Origin: Candidatus Aerophobota bacterium
GTDB lineage: Bacteria; Chlamydiota; Chlamydiia; Chlamydiales; Simkaniaceae
NCBI GenBank assembly: GCA_002401865.1
Contig: NVUK01000007.1
Location: 1 to 64,000 of the forward strand
DNA: 64,000 nt
Direction of reading: 5' to 3'
The notes below the pieces were generated by a model. That model saw only the letters and a list, made by a program, of their open reading frames with translations. It did no database searches and was not told where the DNA came from. The translations under genes were made by a program, and so were the position numbers. How positions within the stretch are numbered: the first letter of the stretch is position 1; every line of letters begins with the position of its first letter. This document shows, piece by piece, positions 1-8,480 of this stretch.

Positions 1-235
1 GAGAGGCAAAAACATTTTGTACCAAAATATTCATTAAAACATTGGCAATAAGAATCACTACCAAAAGTCTGATGGGGTCATCGAGTAGGTAAACCACTTT
101 CTTCTCACTGCCCCGATCGCTTTTTCTATAACGTTTTATCCTGCTACGAGGAAGGGAGAAAAGAGAAATTTCACTCGCTGATAATAACGCTGAAAACAGC
201 AAACATACAGCCATAAGAACTACTGCAAGAATCAT
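1..235 (-). CDS. CorC/HlyC-type DUF21 membrane protein, N-terminal part (cut by window edge)
   Basis: Only the first 78 or so codons are present; the gene runs off the start of the window. The ATG at 235 lies 3 bases past the stop of the FtsB-like gene, so the two are probably translated together. The visible protein has a hydrophobic N-terminal helix with the motif ALLSASEISLFSL, a basic loop (SRIKRYRK) and a second helix that begins after DDPIRLLVV. This matches the start of the DUF21 membrane domain of CNNM/CorC-like proteins, which usually carry CBS and CorC_HlyC domains downstream and are linked to divalent cation transport. The diagnostic C-terminal domains lie outside the window. Confidence 0.75.
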   Translation of the reverse strand, partial: MILAVVLMAVCLLFSALLSASEISLFSLPRSRIKRYRKSDRGSEKKVVYLLDDPIRLLVVILIANVLMNILVQNVFAS

Positions 236-238
236 GGG

Positions 239-559
239 TTACCCCTTCTCATCACTTGTAATAAATACCACTTTTTCCTCACCCCGCTTTTTTACCCCTA
301 ATTTAGTTTTTAATATTAGCTCTACATATTCAGGATCTGACTGGCTTTTTAGAGCAAGATCTAAATCTTTAAAACGGCTCTGCTCTTGGTCAATAGTCAT
401 CTCTATTTGCTCTAATTGCTTTTTTAAAGCACTTACCTGTACACCATTTTTATCTCTAGAATAGAGATAAAGCAAAAAAGCTGCACAAATGGCAATAATC
501 ACATGTCCATTAACTAAAATAGTCTTTGGAAGGTGTGCAAAATCTCTTCTAATCAACAA
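239..559 (-). CDS. FtsB/DivIC-like septum formation protein
   Basis: This 106-residue protein has a short basic cytoplasmic N-terminus, one membrane helix at about residues 18-33, a coiled coil at about 40-70 (VSALKKQLEQIEMTIDQEQ) and a tail of the type DPEYVELILKTKLGVKKRGE. That order is typical of the FtsB/DivIC family, bitopic proteins of the divisome that pair with FtsL and FtsQ. The start codon is TTG at 559; GAGG lies 5 bases upstream and the dcd stop lies just before it, so the gene is probably co-transcribed with dcd. Chlamydiae lack FtsZ, so retained divisome parts are notable. The family call rests on architecture because these proteins are short and divergent. Confidence 0.7.
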   Translation of the reverse strand: MLIRRDFAHLPKTILVNGHVIIAICAAFLLYLYSRDKNGVQVSALKKQLEQIEMTIDQEQSRFKDLDLALKSQSDPEYVELILKTKLGVKKRGEEKVVFITSDEKG

Positions 560-572
560 CGCCTCTCAACCT

Positions 573-1139
573 TTACAGCATAGGGACAGTAATCCCCTCT
601 TGATTCATATACTTACCCTTTCTATCTTTATAAGAAACCTTTGGTTCATTAGAGCCTTCAAAAAATAAAACCTGAGCAATACCTTCATTGGCATATATTT
701 TTGCTGGAAGCGGCGTTGTATTAGAAATCTCAAGCGTTACATACCCTTCCCACTCAGGCTCAAACGGTGTAACATTTACAATTAAACCACATCTCGCATA
801 AGTAGACTTGCCAATACACATCGTTAGCACATTACGAGGAATTCTAAAATATTCCAAGCTCACAGCAAGAGCAAAAGAATTAGGAGGGATAATACAGGAA
901 TCTCCTTCAATATCAACAAAAGCATCTTCATGAAAGTTTTTGGGATCTACTAAAGAGTTATACACATTGGTAAACACTTTAAAACGGTTGGAAACCCTTA
1001 AATCATAGCCATAACTAGACAAACCATAACTTACAACTTTTCTCTCTCCTACCTGTTTGACTTGGCAAGGCTCAAAGGGCTCAATCATACCGTGCTCTTT
1101 AGCCATCTTTTCAATCCATCGGTCTTCTTTTATACTCAT
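573..1139 (-). CDS. dcd: dCTP deaminase
   Basis: Dcd deaminates dCTP to dUTP for thymidylate synthesis in the cytoplasm. The protein shows the expected motifs: [16 protein letters not shown] near residues 41-56, the [15 protein letters not shown] segment, the [10 protein letters not shown] motif with its Ser and Arg, and [20 protein letters not shown], which contains the candidate catalytic Glu. The reading frame extends far upstream, but I chose the ATG at 1139 (189 aa, close to the family's roughly 190). It has GGGAG 7 bases upstream, and the longer version would overlap ruvB. It is divergent from ruvB and followed by the FtsB-like gene. I recall the same dcd/ruvB pairing in Chlamydia. Confidence 0.95.
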   Translation of the reverse strand: MSIKEDRWIEKMAKEHGMIEPFEPCQVKQVGERKVVSYGLSSYGYDLRVSNRFKVFTNVYNSLVDPKNFHEDAFVDIEGDSCIIPPNSFALAVSLEYFRIPRNVLTMCIGKSTYARCGLIVNVTPFEPEWEGYVTLEISNTTPLPAKIYANEGIAQVLFFEGSNEPKVSYKDRKGKYMNQEGITVPML

Positions 1140-1263
1140 TGGCTGTCTCCCAACATTTTTTTCTTTTTTTAGACATACATATAGCGCTTGAATTCCTTTT
1201 CTTGCTACTATTTTTTCATATGGGGTATAAATAGAAACACCACACACTACGGGAAAGGGCATA

Positions 1264-2274
1264 ATGAAAAAATCATACATCGAGTCTTCATGGAGTAGGA
1301 AAGACCAAAAGCTAGATACTAAGCTCAGGCCAGCTTCTTTATCACAATTTGTTGGGCAAGATAAAGCTAAAGAAAAACTCTCTGTCTTCATAGGTGCAGC
1401 GCGCCAAAGAAAAGAGGCGTTAGGGCACTGCCTTTTTTGTGGGCCTCCAGGACTGGGGAAAACAACTCTCGCTCATGTCATCGCTGAGGAAATGGAGGTT
1501 AACATCACCACAACTAGTGGACCTATGCTTGAAAAGCCTGCGGATTTAGCAGGAATTTTAACCAACCTTGCGGAAGGAGATATTTTATTTATCGATGAAA
1601 TCCACCGTCTGGGGAAAACCGTTGAAGAATATCTCTATTCTGCAATGGAAGATTTTAAACTCGACCTCATCATCGACTCAGGCGCTCAAGCGCGCTCTGT
1701 AGAAGTAAAACTCAACCGCTTTACTTTAGTAGGAGCCACTACTAAAATGGGATTAATCTCCTCACCCCTACTAACAAGGTTTCTTCTTACATGTAGACTC
1801 GACTACTACGATAAACAGAGCCTATCCTCTATTTTAGAAAGATCTAGCTCTCTACTTTCTCTAGATATCCGTAATGATTCTCTTTCAGAAATAGCAAAAC
1901 GTTCAAGAGGAACTCCTAGAATTGCAAATAATCTCTTGCGTTGGGTACGCGATTATGCTCAAATGCGATCAGCGAATAAATTAGATCAAGTATCAACTAG
2001 AAATGCTTTAGAGCTACTTGATATAGACTTTTTAGGACTTAATGAGATGGACAAATCCTTTTTAAACTTTCTCATAGAAAAACATCAGGGCGGCCCTGTA
2101 GGTATCAATACTATTGCTGCGGGTGTTGGAGAGGAGAGTTTAACACTGAGTGAAGTGCACGAACCGTTTTTGCTCATGCAAGGATTAATTTCCATTACTC
2201 CCAGAGGACGTGTTGCCAGCCCACTAGCCTACCAACACCTGGGTAAGTCCATGCCAAAAAACAGTCAAGAGTAG
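1264..2274 (+). CDS. ruvB: Holliday junction branch migration helicase RuvB
   Basis: RuvB is the hexameric ATPase motor that drives branch migration with RuvA during recombination repair. The 336-residue length fits the family. Visible motifs are Walker A GPPGLGKT (residues 60-67), Walker B FIDEIH (109-114), sensor 1 VGATTKMG and the arginine finger region SPLLTRF, followed by a winged-helix C-terminus ([14 protein letters not shown]). A SpoIID-like gene starts 14 bases downstream and is likely in the same transcript. The dcd gene lies divergently, so the 1140-1263 gap should hold both promoters. Confidence 0.96.
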   Translation: MKKSYIESSWSRKDQKLDTKLRPASLSQFVGQDKAKEKLSVFIGAARQRKEALGHCLFCGPPGLGKTTLAHVIAEEMEVNITTTSGPMLEKPADLAGILTNLAEGDILFIDEIHRLGKTVEEYLYSAMEDFKLDLIIDSGAQARSVEVKLNRFTLVGATTKMGLISSPLLTRFLLTCRLDYYDKQSLSSILERSSSLLSLDIRNDSLSEIAKRSRGTPRIANNLLRWVRDYAQMRSANKLDQVSTRNALELLDIDFLGLNEMDKSFLNFLIEKHQGGPVGINTIAAGVGEESLTLSEVHEPFLLMQGLISITPRGRVASPLAYQHLGKSMPKNSQE

Positions 2275-2288
2275 AGGTTAATAATACT

Positions 2289-3542
2289 ATGAAAAAATTT
2301 TTCCACCCTTGCATATTATTCTTTATGCTTATCTCTTTAGTATCCGCTAAAGAAGCCATCAATATACCCAATAAAGAAAACGACCCTCAATGCAAGCCCG
2401 CTACAATTAAACTACGTCTATTTTCATCAGACAAAGGTGCTTTAATAGAGGCGCGCGGAGCCTATGAAGTGATTAATACCATGAATGGGCGAAAACTTTC
2501 ATGGGGAAACAGTGATAAACGTTTCCACATGTATGGCCATAATTCTGGTATTAAATGGGGAGAAAATTTTCTTGGTATTTTTCAAATCACTCTCCTTCCT
2601 AAATCTGAAAGCTCTCGATTTCTTATCAATGGTATTGAATATCCAGGGGCTATAGAAATTTATAACGCCAAAAACTCCCTTATTGTGATCAATGAATTAA
2701 CCATTGAAGACTTTTTAAAAGCGACACTCTCTCCTGCAGTATCGGATATTTATAAACTTTCTACCTATGAAGCTTTAGCTATTGCTATGCGTACCCACTA
2801 CTACCACATTGCGGAAAAAAATGCTGACAGTTTCTGGCACCTAGATGCAGCTGAAATAGGCTACAATGGATGTGGACTCTCTTTGCAAAACTTACCTTTA
2901 GAAGCGGGTATTTTAAGTACTAAACACGTGGTTATGAAACACAACAAAACGACTTTCCCCTCAGGATTTTCTACCCATTGCGCAGGAAAAACCGCTTCTT
3001 ATAAACAAGTACTAAGAGTCAAATCAATAGAATGTCCTAGCGGTGTTATTTCTCCCTATGCACAACAAGTACGCACCGAGACTCGCTGGAAAGAGCGCAT
3101 ACCTTTACGGATGCTTGCACAAAAAATTAAACTCAATCGGATTACAAATATCGAAACTTTTAGAGACCCTTCGTCTCAAAAAGTATATGCCATTAGACTC
3201 TTTGATGGTATCCATTCTGTAGATTTGCCGATTAAACAGCTTCAACATATCCTAGGAAAGAACCAAATCAAGAGTAATGACTTTATAGCGAAAGTATATG
3301 ACGACGCCATTACCTTTGAAGGATTTGGTCAAGGACTAGGCATTGGTATCTGCCTCTACTCTGCTAATAAAATGGCAGAAAAATCGGATGATGCCTTAAA
3401 AATTCTCTCATTCTTTTATCCTAATGTAGAATTTTCCAAAGTGAAATCTCTACCTACGGTGGTAAAACCAAGGCTCCAACATATTGACTACCTACCCGGT
3501 GATGTTCTCTCTGATGGACCTAGAAGAATATTGCATAAGTAA
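2289..3542 (+). CDS. SpoIID-like septal peptidoglycan protein
   Basis: A signal peptide is visible (MKKFFHPCILFFMLISLVSA, then KEAI). The central part (about residues 130-240) resembles the SpoIID/LytB domain: INELTIEDFLKATLSP, then YEALAIAMRTHYYH, then GFSTHCAGKTAS, whose Cys, with the Cys of NGCGLSL, could bind zinc. SpoIID cleaves glycan strands of peptidoglycan, and a chlamydial homologue has been reported to act at the division septum. Aligned by eye with the usual VVASEM motif, the catalytic Glu position here is Ala150 (SPAVSD), so activity or mechanism may differ. It lies 14 bases after ruvB and 21 before a small membrane protein gene. Confidence 0.8.
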   Translation: MKKFFHPCILFFMLISLVSAKEAINIPNKENDPQCKPATIKLRLFSSDKGALIEARGAYEVINTMNGRKLSWGNSDKRFHMYGHNSGIKWGENFLGIFQITLLPKSESSRFLINGIEYPGAIEIYNAKNSLIVINELTIEDFLKATLSPAVSDIYKLSTYEALAIAMRTHYYHIAEKNADSFWHLDAAEIGYNGCGLSLQNLPLEAGILSTKHVVMKHNKTTFPSGFSTHCAGKTASYKQVLRVKSIECPSGVISPYAQQVRTETRWKERIPLRMLAQKIKLNRITNIETFRDPSSQKVYAIRLFDGIHSVDLPIKQLQHILGKNQIKSNDFIAKVYDDAITFEGFGQGLGIGICLYSANKMAEKSDDALKILSFFYPNVEFSKVKSLPTVVKPRLQHIDYLPGDVLSDGPRRILHK

Positions 3543-3563
3543 TCAAATATAGGAGTTGACTTC

Positions 3564-3941
3564 ATGTCAAAAGGCATTTGTTCAAGAAAACGCGCTTCAA
3601 AGATTTATATAGCCCTCTTACTTGTTGGTATCGCTATTTTACTCATTACCAACAGCTGGTGGCCAACAATTTTATTGGTCGTGGGAACAGCGCTGGGCGT
3701 TAAACAAGCCCTAGTTGGAAAAAGAAAAGACGCAACGCTCACTTTCATCGTCTTCTACGGCTTTTTCTTTGTCCAGTTCATCCATCTTGCATGGCAAATT
3801 TTAGTCCCTTCTATCATGATCATTACAGCTTTTTATATCGTTGCAAAAGAGTGGATTGAAGATAGACGTCTCCCTACAGAAAAAGAGACCGATGAAGAGA
3901 TTCAAAAGCAACTGGAAGAAAATAGTGAATCAGGAAAATAG
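3564..3941 (+). CDS. Small integral membrane protein, function unknown
   Basis: This 125-residue protein has a basic N-terminus, two closely spaced hydrophobic stretches at about residues 15-46, a second hydrophobic pair at about 58-93 and an acidic, charged tail (EKETDEEIQKQLEENSES). No family was recognised. AGGAG lies 7 bases before the ATG. It follows the SpoIID-like gene closely and probably shares its transcript, so a role in envelope or division is possible but not shown. Its last 12 bases overlap the 3' end of trpS, which is on the opposite strand. Confidence 0.6.
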   Translation: MSKGICSRKRASKIYIALLLVGIAILLITNSWWPTILLVVGTALGVKQALVGKRKDATLTFIVFYGFFFVQFIHLAWQILVPSIMIITAFYIVAKEWIEDRRLPTEKETDEEIQKQLEENSESGK

Positions 3942-4949
3942 TTGGTAATTGGTATGCATGGCCTCTTTCATAAGATTTAGAGTCTCATCCGCTACTGCCC
4001 TTGCCTGAATAGTGCCTTCTTTGAGAACGCTATGCAAATAGTCTTTGTCTTCAAAGTAGTTTTTGCGCCGCTCACTTAAAGGTCCTAAAAATGTACTCAG
4101 TTCTCTTAATAGCACTTTTTTAACGGTGCCATCGCCAAGCCCTCCCCGTTTATAGTGATCTTTTAAAGTCTCCACCTCTTCGCGGTTACTTCCAAAAATA
4201 TCTAAATACTCAAAAACAGTATTGCCCTCTACAGCTCCAGGATCTTCCACTCTCAAATGATTGGGATCGGTATACATCTTTTTCACTTTCTTCTCTAAAG
4301 TTTTAGCGTCATCTTTTAAAAAGATCGCATTACCCAAAGATTTACTCATTTTAGTCTTTCCATCCAATCCAGAAAGTCTAGTCATCTTAGACATCACTGC
4401 TTGCGGACTGACTAAAACATCGGTGTCGTAGGTTCTATTAAAAGCTCTAACAATTTCATGCGTCTGCTCAATCATCGGTTTTTGGTCTTCACCCACAGGA
4501 ACCAAATTAGCACGGAACGCGGTAATATCAGCAGCTTGCGAGACCGGATAAACCATAAACCCAGCAGGCACACCCTCTTTAAATGCTTTTTGTGTAATTT
4601 CTTTTTTTACTGTGGGGTTGTGCTTAAGGCGGTTCCACGTCACAAAATTGAGATACATCACTGTCATTTCAAAAAGAGCAGGAATTTGTGATTGAAGAAA
4701 GATTACACTTTTTTTAGGATCTATACCCACAGCTAAATAATCGGCTAAAACTTCCCACACATTTTGCTGCACCATTTGAGGCTCTTTGACATGGTCTGTC
4801 ATAGCTTGAACGTCCGCGATCATTACAAACTGCTTAACACTGTCTTGCAGCTCAACCCGCTTGAGTAAGGATCCCACATAGTGTCCCAAATGCAAAGGCC
4901 CTGTAGGTCGATCCCCTGTCATTGAAATATCTTTGTCTTGCTTACTCAT
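3930..4949 (-). CDS. trpS: Tryptophanyl-tRNA synthetase
   Basis: TrpRS charges tRNA-Trp and is a class I synthetase. The HIGH-type motif is PTGPLHLGHYVGS near the N-terminus and the KMSKS loop is KTKMSKSLGNAIFL. In between lie the expected SQIPALFEMTVMY and PVSQAADITAFRANLVPVGEDQ segments. The frame opens with GTG at 4982, but I chose ATG at 4949 (339 aa) because GGAGAG lies just upstream and the extra 11 residues are not family-like. Its 3' end converges on the small membrane protein gene. The cognate tRNA-Trp gene is elsewhere in this window, at 51491-51563. Confidence 0.95.
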   Translation of the reverse strand: MSKQDKDISMTGDRPTGPLHLGHYVGSLLKRVELQDSVKQFVMIADVQAMTDHVKEPQMVQQNVWEVLADYLAVGIDPKKSVIFLQSQIPALFEMTVMYLNFVTWNRLKHNPTVKKEITQKAFKEGVPAGFMVYPVSQAADITAFRANLVPVGEDQKPMIEQTHEIVRAFNRTYDTDVLVSPQAVMSKMTRLSGLDGKTKMSKSLGNAIFLKDDAKTLEKKVKKMYTDPNHLRVEDPGAVEGNTVFEYLDIFGSNREEVETLKDHYKRGGLGDGTVKKVLLRELSTFLGPLSERRKNYFEDKDYLHSVLKEGTIQARAVADETLNLMKEAMHTNYQLFS

Positions 4950-5073
4950 TTCTCTCCGTTCATCTATATGCGCAATCTCCACACTAATACTAAAAAAAAA
5001 AAACTCAAGAGCGCTTTACTCCTTAGATCAAAAAATCTTAACCCTCTTTTCCTAAAACACTCATTTAATTTTG

Positions 5074-8000
5074 CTACGGCCCCTTAAGGCGCGGCACCTC
5101 TTTAAAATTCACCTTTTGGCTTTTGCGTTTTTTCTTCGCATTATATGCTTCAGCCTCAGTTTGTATTTGAATTTTTGCACCTCTTAATGATGGTGTCTGT
5201 TTCTTTTTTTCTATTGCATTCAAGGCTTCTTCCACTAAATCCATGTCCATCTTAAGTTCAAGCCTGCAATGCTCCAGTACGTGTCTACAATGCTCCACTA
5301 CACTAGACAATCTTGATGGATCAAAAGAAGATATTGGCAATTCAGACGGACAAATTGCATCTAAGTTACTACTGAATGAAAAATAATCAGGATTACACGA
5401 AGAGTCAAAAGGTGCACCAGGTTCGCAGCATTTTGCAAACATCTCTTTATTTAAATCATGAGACTTCTGTAACGCTAGATAAACGTTATAAAGAGCAACA
5501 GCTCCAACTAAAGGAATGAGTGATTTACACCCTTTATCTCGAATAATACGCTCTTCCACAGAACGCATAGCGTGACGCGCTTGAACCAAAAATGGCATTG
5601 CTTTCAAAACATTAGTAATCAAGGACATCCAAAATAAGCTGTTATAAAAAAACATTAACCCAGCAAAATATTGATAATTTCTCGGATCTATTTTTACCCC
5701 GGTTAGACTGCTTAGCCCAATTAAACCACTTAAACCCATGAGTCCGGTTAAACCGATGAGCCCTGTTTCCCCAATTAGCCTGCTTAATCCATTCAGCCCA
5801 ATTACTAATTGTAGTCCAGTTAATCCAAATAGCCCAATTAAACCGCTTACTCCGCTTAGCCCAACTAATCCCATAATTTGTGATAGTGGCCCGATTGCCC
5901 CACCTAGCCCAACTAACCCGCTTAGCCCCATCTGCAAAAGAATTATTTTAGCGGGCACCTTGCTTCGCTCGTTGAACTCGCCCATTCCAACTAATTTATG
6001 AAAATGGGTGATCCCCTTTACTCCAAAAAGCCAAAAAAGTCCTGTTAGCCCAAAAAGCCCCATTAACCCAAAGGTCTCGCTCAGCAAAGTCAACCCGGCT
6101 ACTCCAATTAGCCCAATTACCCCACTGGTCATACTAGACCAGCTTATTGCGACAACCAATGAATTATTGAATTTTTCTTCTAAGAAAGAGACTAAAGCAC
6201 GATAACACGATGGCTCCATCACCTGTCTAAAAGTTTCTTTAACAGCAACAAAATCTTCTCGAGAAAAATCTTCAGAAACCGTAAGTTTTTCTCTTATTAT
6301 ATCATGTAATAGTATGCAGCTTCTCCTAGCATAAACATTCTGCCCTTCCTGCCCTACAATCTCAAATAAGCACTTTCTAACAAACTCCCGACTCTTTCTA
6401 TAATTATCGATTCCTTCAAAACGGTTCCAAACAAATCGAGAAGGACTAGTCGATAAATGCTCCAACCACATCTTCCACTCTTCATACCCCGTAAGCACCA
6501 GTTTACCCAAGCACTCCAATGCCTTATCTTTAAGAAGCGGCGCTGCCTGATTACTATTTAAAATCTGCATACACTCAATCGCTATGCCAATAATACTAAA
6601 AGGGTGGTGCACCTCTTCTTTGAATATGCTTGATTTGTCTGGAAGATGTAGCAATAAACACACTTTAGTATACCAAGCTTCTATACCAATATCTGCATGT
6701 GATTGCTTTAAAAAATTAGCAATTTGAGTCACATCTCTTTTATCCTGCACCTGTGTTTGGTACATTTCCCAACAATCATCCTCTATCTCAAAACAACGCG
6801 CTGCTTGTTTACAACAGTTGAGATAAAACTCTGTTTCAATAGAATTCTTTGCCTGTTTTGGAAGTTGTTTTAACAAACGATCAGCCAACCTCTCAACAGC
6901 TTTTTGCTCCTCACCATGCTTTGGCTGCTCAGCTCCTGGATCGATCCAGCATAAAAGCCAAATGCCCTCCAAAGTGAAATAATATACTTCCGTGAGTACC
7001 GCCACTAACTCGCTATTTTTAGAGACTAACTCCAAGGATTCTTCAAGTCTGTGTTTACATGTCCACAATTCATGCAACAAACGCTCATTGTAAGATAAAT
7101 TTTCCACACTCTCTTGTAAAAACGCACGCATAGCCAAGCGCAATTCGCTAGCTTTTTCTATCAATCCTGGGTTGTTAACATTTTCCTTGACCAAGCTATT
7201 AAACGTGCGCTCTAGATGCACTGCTTCAAATGTTTTAAAGGTCGTTGTTTCATACCACGCAATAACATTATTCATATGCTCTTCACTCAGCAAGGGAGCT
7301 AACTTCTCACCTGGTTTTAGAACATGGTCATCAGACAATCTAGTGGGTAAATGTTGAAGATCTTGTCTCCACAGCTCAATAATGGCTCCCGCATCGCTCC
7401 GGCTCATACCCTTCAAGGCTGCAATAAATTTAAACGCCGTTTCAAAATAATTGTCCTCCCAGCCATCATCTCTATCTGTTAAAAGTTTCGCTGCAAAGCA
7501 TGTCAAAAACCAGGGCTTAGGTGCAGATTCTTCTCTTGATCCTGAATAATAAAGAGGAAAAACATCCCTCGTGTCTGGACCATCTCGATCAATACGCGCC
7601 CCTACAATCTTATCCACTTCATAGCTCACGCCCTTAACCCTGGCATTTACCTTGTCCTGCAATGCAGGCGTACACACCACTACCACTTTATCGCTCGAGT
7701 AAGCCTGATCCATGAAACGGTACAAATCATCCGAATAATTTAAACCATCAAAGCAAAAATGTACGTTAAATCCTGCTAGCTTTAGATCTACTACCAGTTT
7801 TTCCCTTAAAAAATCACCCACATCCCCTTCATCCACATTAAAACAGATAAAACAGGTAGGTATTTCATTGTCACTGCCAGGACAAGGCCTATTCCTTAAA
7901 TGCTCTACAATCGAAGCTTCAAACAAAGCTCTTCTTGCACTTCTTGGAAATGTTTGCTCCCCTTGAGACAAGGACATTACAGGATGCGCCCTACTTAAAA

Positions 8001-8259
8001 GCTGCTGCGTATGATAAGCGCTTTTTATAGCATGGCTTATCCAACTTCCACCTGCCTGCTGAACAATTTCAGCTTTAATGTTCACTACACTTCTTTCTAA
8101 ACGATTTGCCGCCAAATGCTTTACAAGCAATTGGCCCACATAATCTTTCATCGATGTACGGTATACTAGAAAAACAACATATTCTCTATCTCGATCTGGC
8201 CAAGTAACACCAAAGTAATAAGGGTGCACCCCACCACTTGCAATAGCCCGAGTAGACAT
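5074..8259 (-). CDS. TIR/SEFIR-domain protein with Gly-Leu repeat membrane region (TIR paralogue 1)
   Basis: This 1061-residue protein has no family name that I recognise as a whole. Its N-terminal region (residues 14-50, PYYFGVTW...EYVVFLVYR) is shared with the three paralogues at 19901-27462. Residues about 134-245 look like a TIR_2/SEFIR domain: CFICFNV, then LAGFNVHFC, then VVVVCTPAL, then GVSYEVDKI, where Glu214 matches the conserved Glu of bacterial TIR_2 proteins. A long helical region (about 340-690) shared with paralogue 4 follows. Residues about 705-865 are an extreme run of GL(x)GL repeats broken by a charged loop, ending in the shared motif RHAMRS with IIRD. The basic C-terminus is KKKRKSQK. 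No P-loop or signal peptide was seen. The promoter element at 8296-8334 matches paralogues 3 and 4. Confidence 0.8.
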   Translation of the reverse strand: MSTRAIASGGVHPYYFGVTWPDRDREYVVFLVYRTSMKDYVGQLLVKHLAANRLERSVVNIKAEIVQQAGGSWISHAIKSAYHTQQLLSRAHPVMSLSQGEQTFPRSARRALFEASIVEHLRNRPCPGSDNEIPTCFICFNVDEGDVGDFLREKLVVDLKLAGFNVHFCFDGLNYSDDLYRFMDQAYSSDKVVVVCTPALQDKVNARVKGVSYEVDKIVGARIDRDGPDTRDVFPLYYSGSREESAPKPWFLTCFAAKLLTDRDDGWEDNYFETAFKFIAALKGMSRSDAGAIIELWRQDLQHLPTRLSDDHVLKPGEKLAPLLSEEHMNNVIAWYETTTFKTFEAVHLERTFNSLVKENVNNPGLIEKASELRLAMRAFLQESVENLSYNERLLHELWTCKHRLEESLELVSKNSELVAVLTEVYYFTLEGIWLLCWIDPGAEQPKHGEEQKAVERLADRLLKQLPKQAKNSIETEFYLNCCKQAARCFEIEDDCWEMYQTQVQDKRDVTQIANFLKQSHADIGIEAWYTKVCLLLHLPDKSSIFKEEVHHPFSIIGIAIECMQILNSNQAAPLLKDKALECLGKLVLTGYEEWKMWLEHLSTSPSRFVWNRFEGIDNYRKSREFVRKCLFEIVGQEGQNVYARRSCILLHDIIREKLTVSEDFSREDFVAVKETFRQVMEPSCYRALVSFLEEKFNNSLVVAISWSSMTSGVIGLIGVAGLTLLSETFGLMGLFGLTGLFWLFGVKGITHFHKLVGMGEFNERSKVPAKIILLQMGLSGLVGLGGAIGPLSQIMGLVGLSGVSGLIGLFGLTGLQLVIGLNGLSRLIGETGLIGLTGLMGLSGLIGLSSLTGVKIDPRNYQYFAGLMFFYNSLFWMSLITNVLKAMPFLVQARHAMRSVEERIIRDKGCKSLIPLVGAVALYNVYLALQKSHDLNKEMFAKCCEPGAPFDSSCNPDYFSFSSNLDAICPSELPISSFDPSRLSSVVEHCRHVLEHCRLELKMDMDLVEEALNAIEKKKQTPSLRGAKIQIQTEAEAYNAKKKRKSQKVNFKEVPRLKGP
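5665..6150 (-). repeat. Degenerate 9-base tandem repeat encoding Gly-Leu-x triplets
   Basis: Within TIR paralogue 1 the DNA is a run of imperfect 9-base units, on the plus strand of the general form cccaattaa / accgcttag / cccatgagt. They are read on the minus strand as Gly-Leu-x steps such as GLSGLIGLFGL. The array has two blocks separated by a non-repetitive stretch around 5935-6000 that encodes a charged loop. The units have diverged, so the array is not a fresh slippage product, but the phase is kept. The encoded segment is hydrophobic and glycine-spaced, as in tightly packed membrane helices. Confidence 0.75.
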
Positions 8260-8295
8260 AAACCAACTCCCTGTTAAATCTCTGTAGGGAGTGCA

Positions 8296-8334
8296 ATGTT
8301 AAAGATTTTATTTGTTAAATTCAAATATTTATTT
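8296..8334 (-). promoter_or_regulatory. Shared TIR-family promoter, copy 1
   Basis: Read on the minus strand: AAATAAATATTTGA, then 13 bases, then AATCTTT running into TAACAT. TTGAAT can serve as -35 and TAACAT as -10 with 17 bases between. The same two blocks with identical 13-base spacing occur upstream of the TIR genes that start at 24662 and 27462. The distal block ends 62 bases before the start codon at 8259. Confidence 0.65.
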
Positions 8335-8480
8335 GAGACTACTGTTTTTTGTAAGGCTATAGATCAAATTAAATTGAAACTAAAACATAAAAAAATAAAA
8401 AAAATAAAAAAATTATTGAAAAATATCATAATAACCGTTAAAAATTGTCGCTTAAATATTGAACTATTTAGGAGAAACCA
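8335..8480. other. AT-rich divergent intergenic region
   Basis: Between the TIR promoter and the first secreted-family gene lies a very A-rich stretch (runs of aaaaaataaaa around 8386-8420). It should contain the promoter of the gene at 8481, but no good consensus was picked out. A Lys/Ile-rich frame across it has no ribosome binding site and is not called. Confidence 0.4.

Noticed and set aside
1140-1391. N-terminal extension of dcd by 84 residues
   Set aside because: It would overlap ruvB on the other strand, has no Dcd similarity, and a good ribosome site precedes the inner ATG.
4985-5070. Terminator after TIR paralogue 1
   Set aside because: There is a run of T residues on the minus strand, but only weak, ambiguous stems precede it.
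5665-6150. CRISPR-like array
   Set aside because: The units are contiguous 9-base coding repeats with no spacers, and no cas genes are present.
5738-6205. Two Pro/Ser-rich plus-strand ORFs (MSPVKPMSPVSPIS type) that look collagen- or mucin-like
   Set aside because: They are the antisense reading of the Gly-Leu repeat in TIR paralogue 1, without ribosome binding sites.
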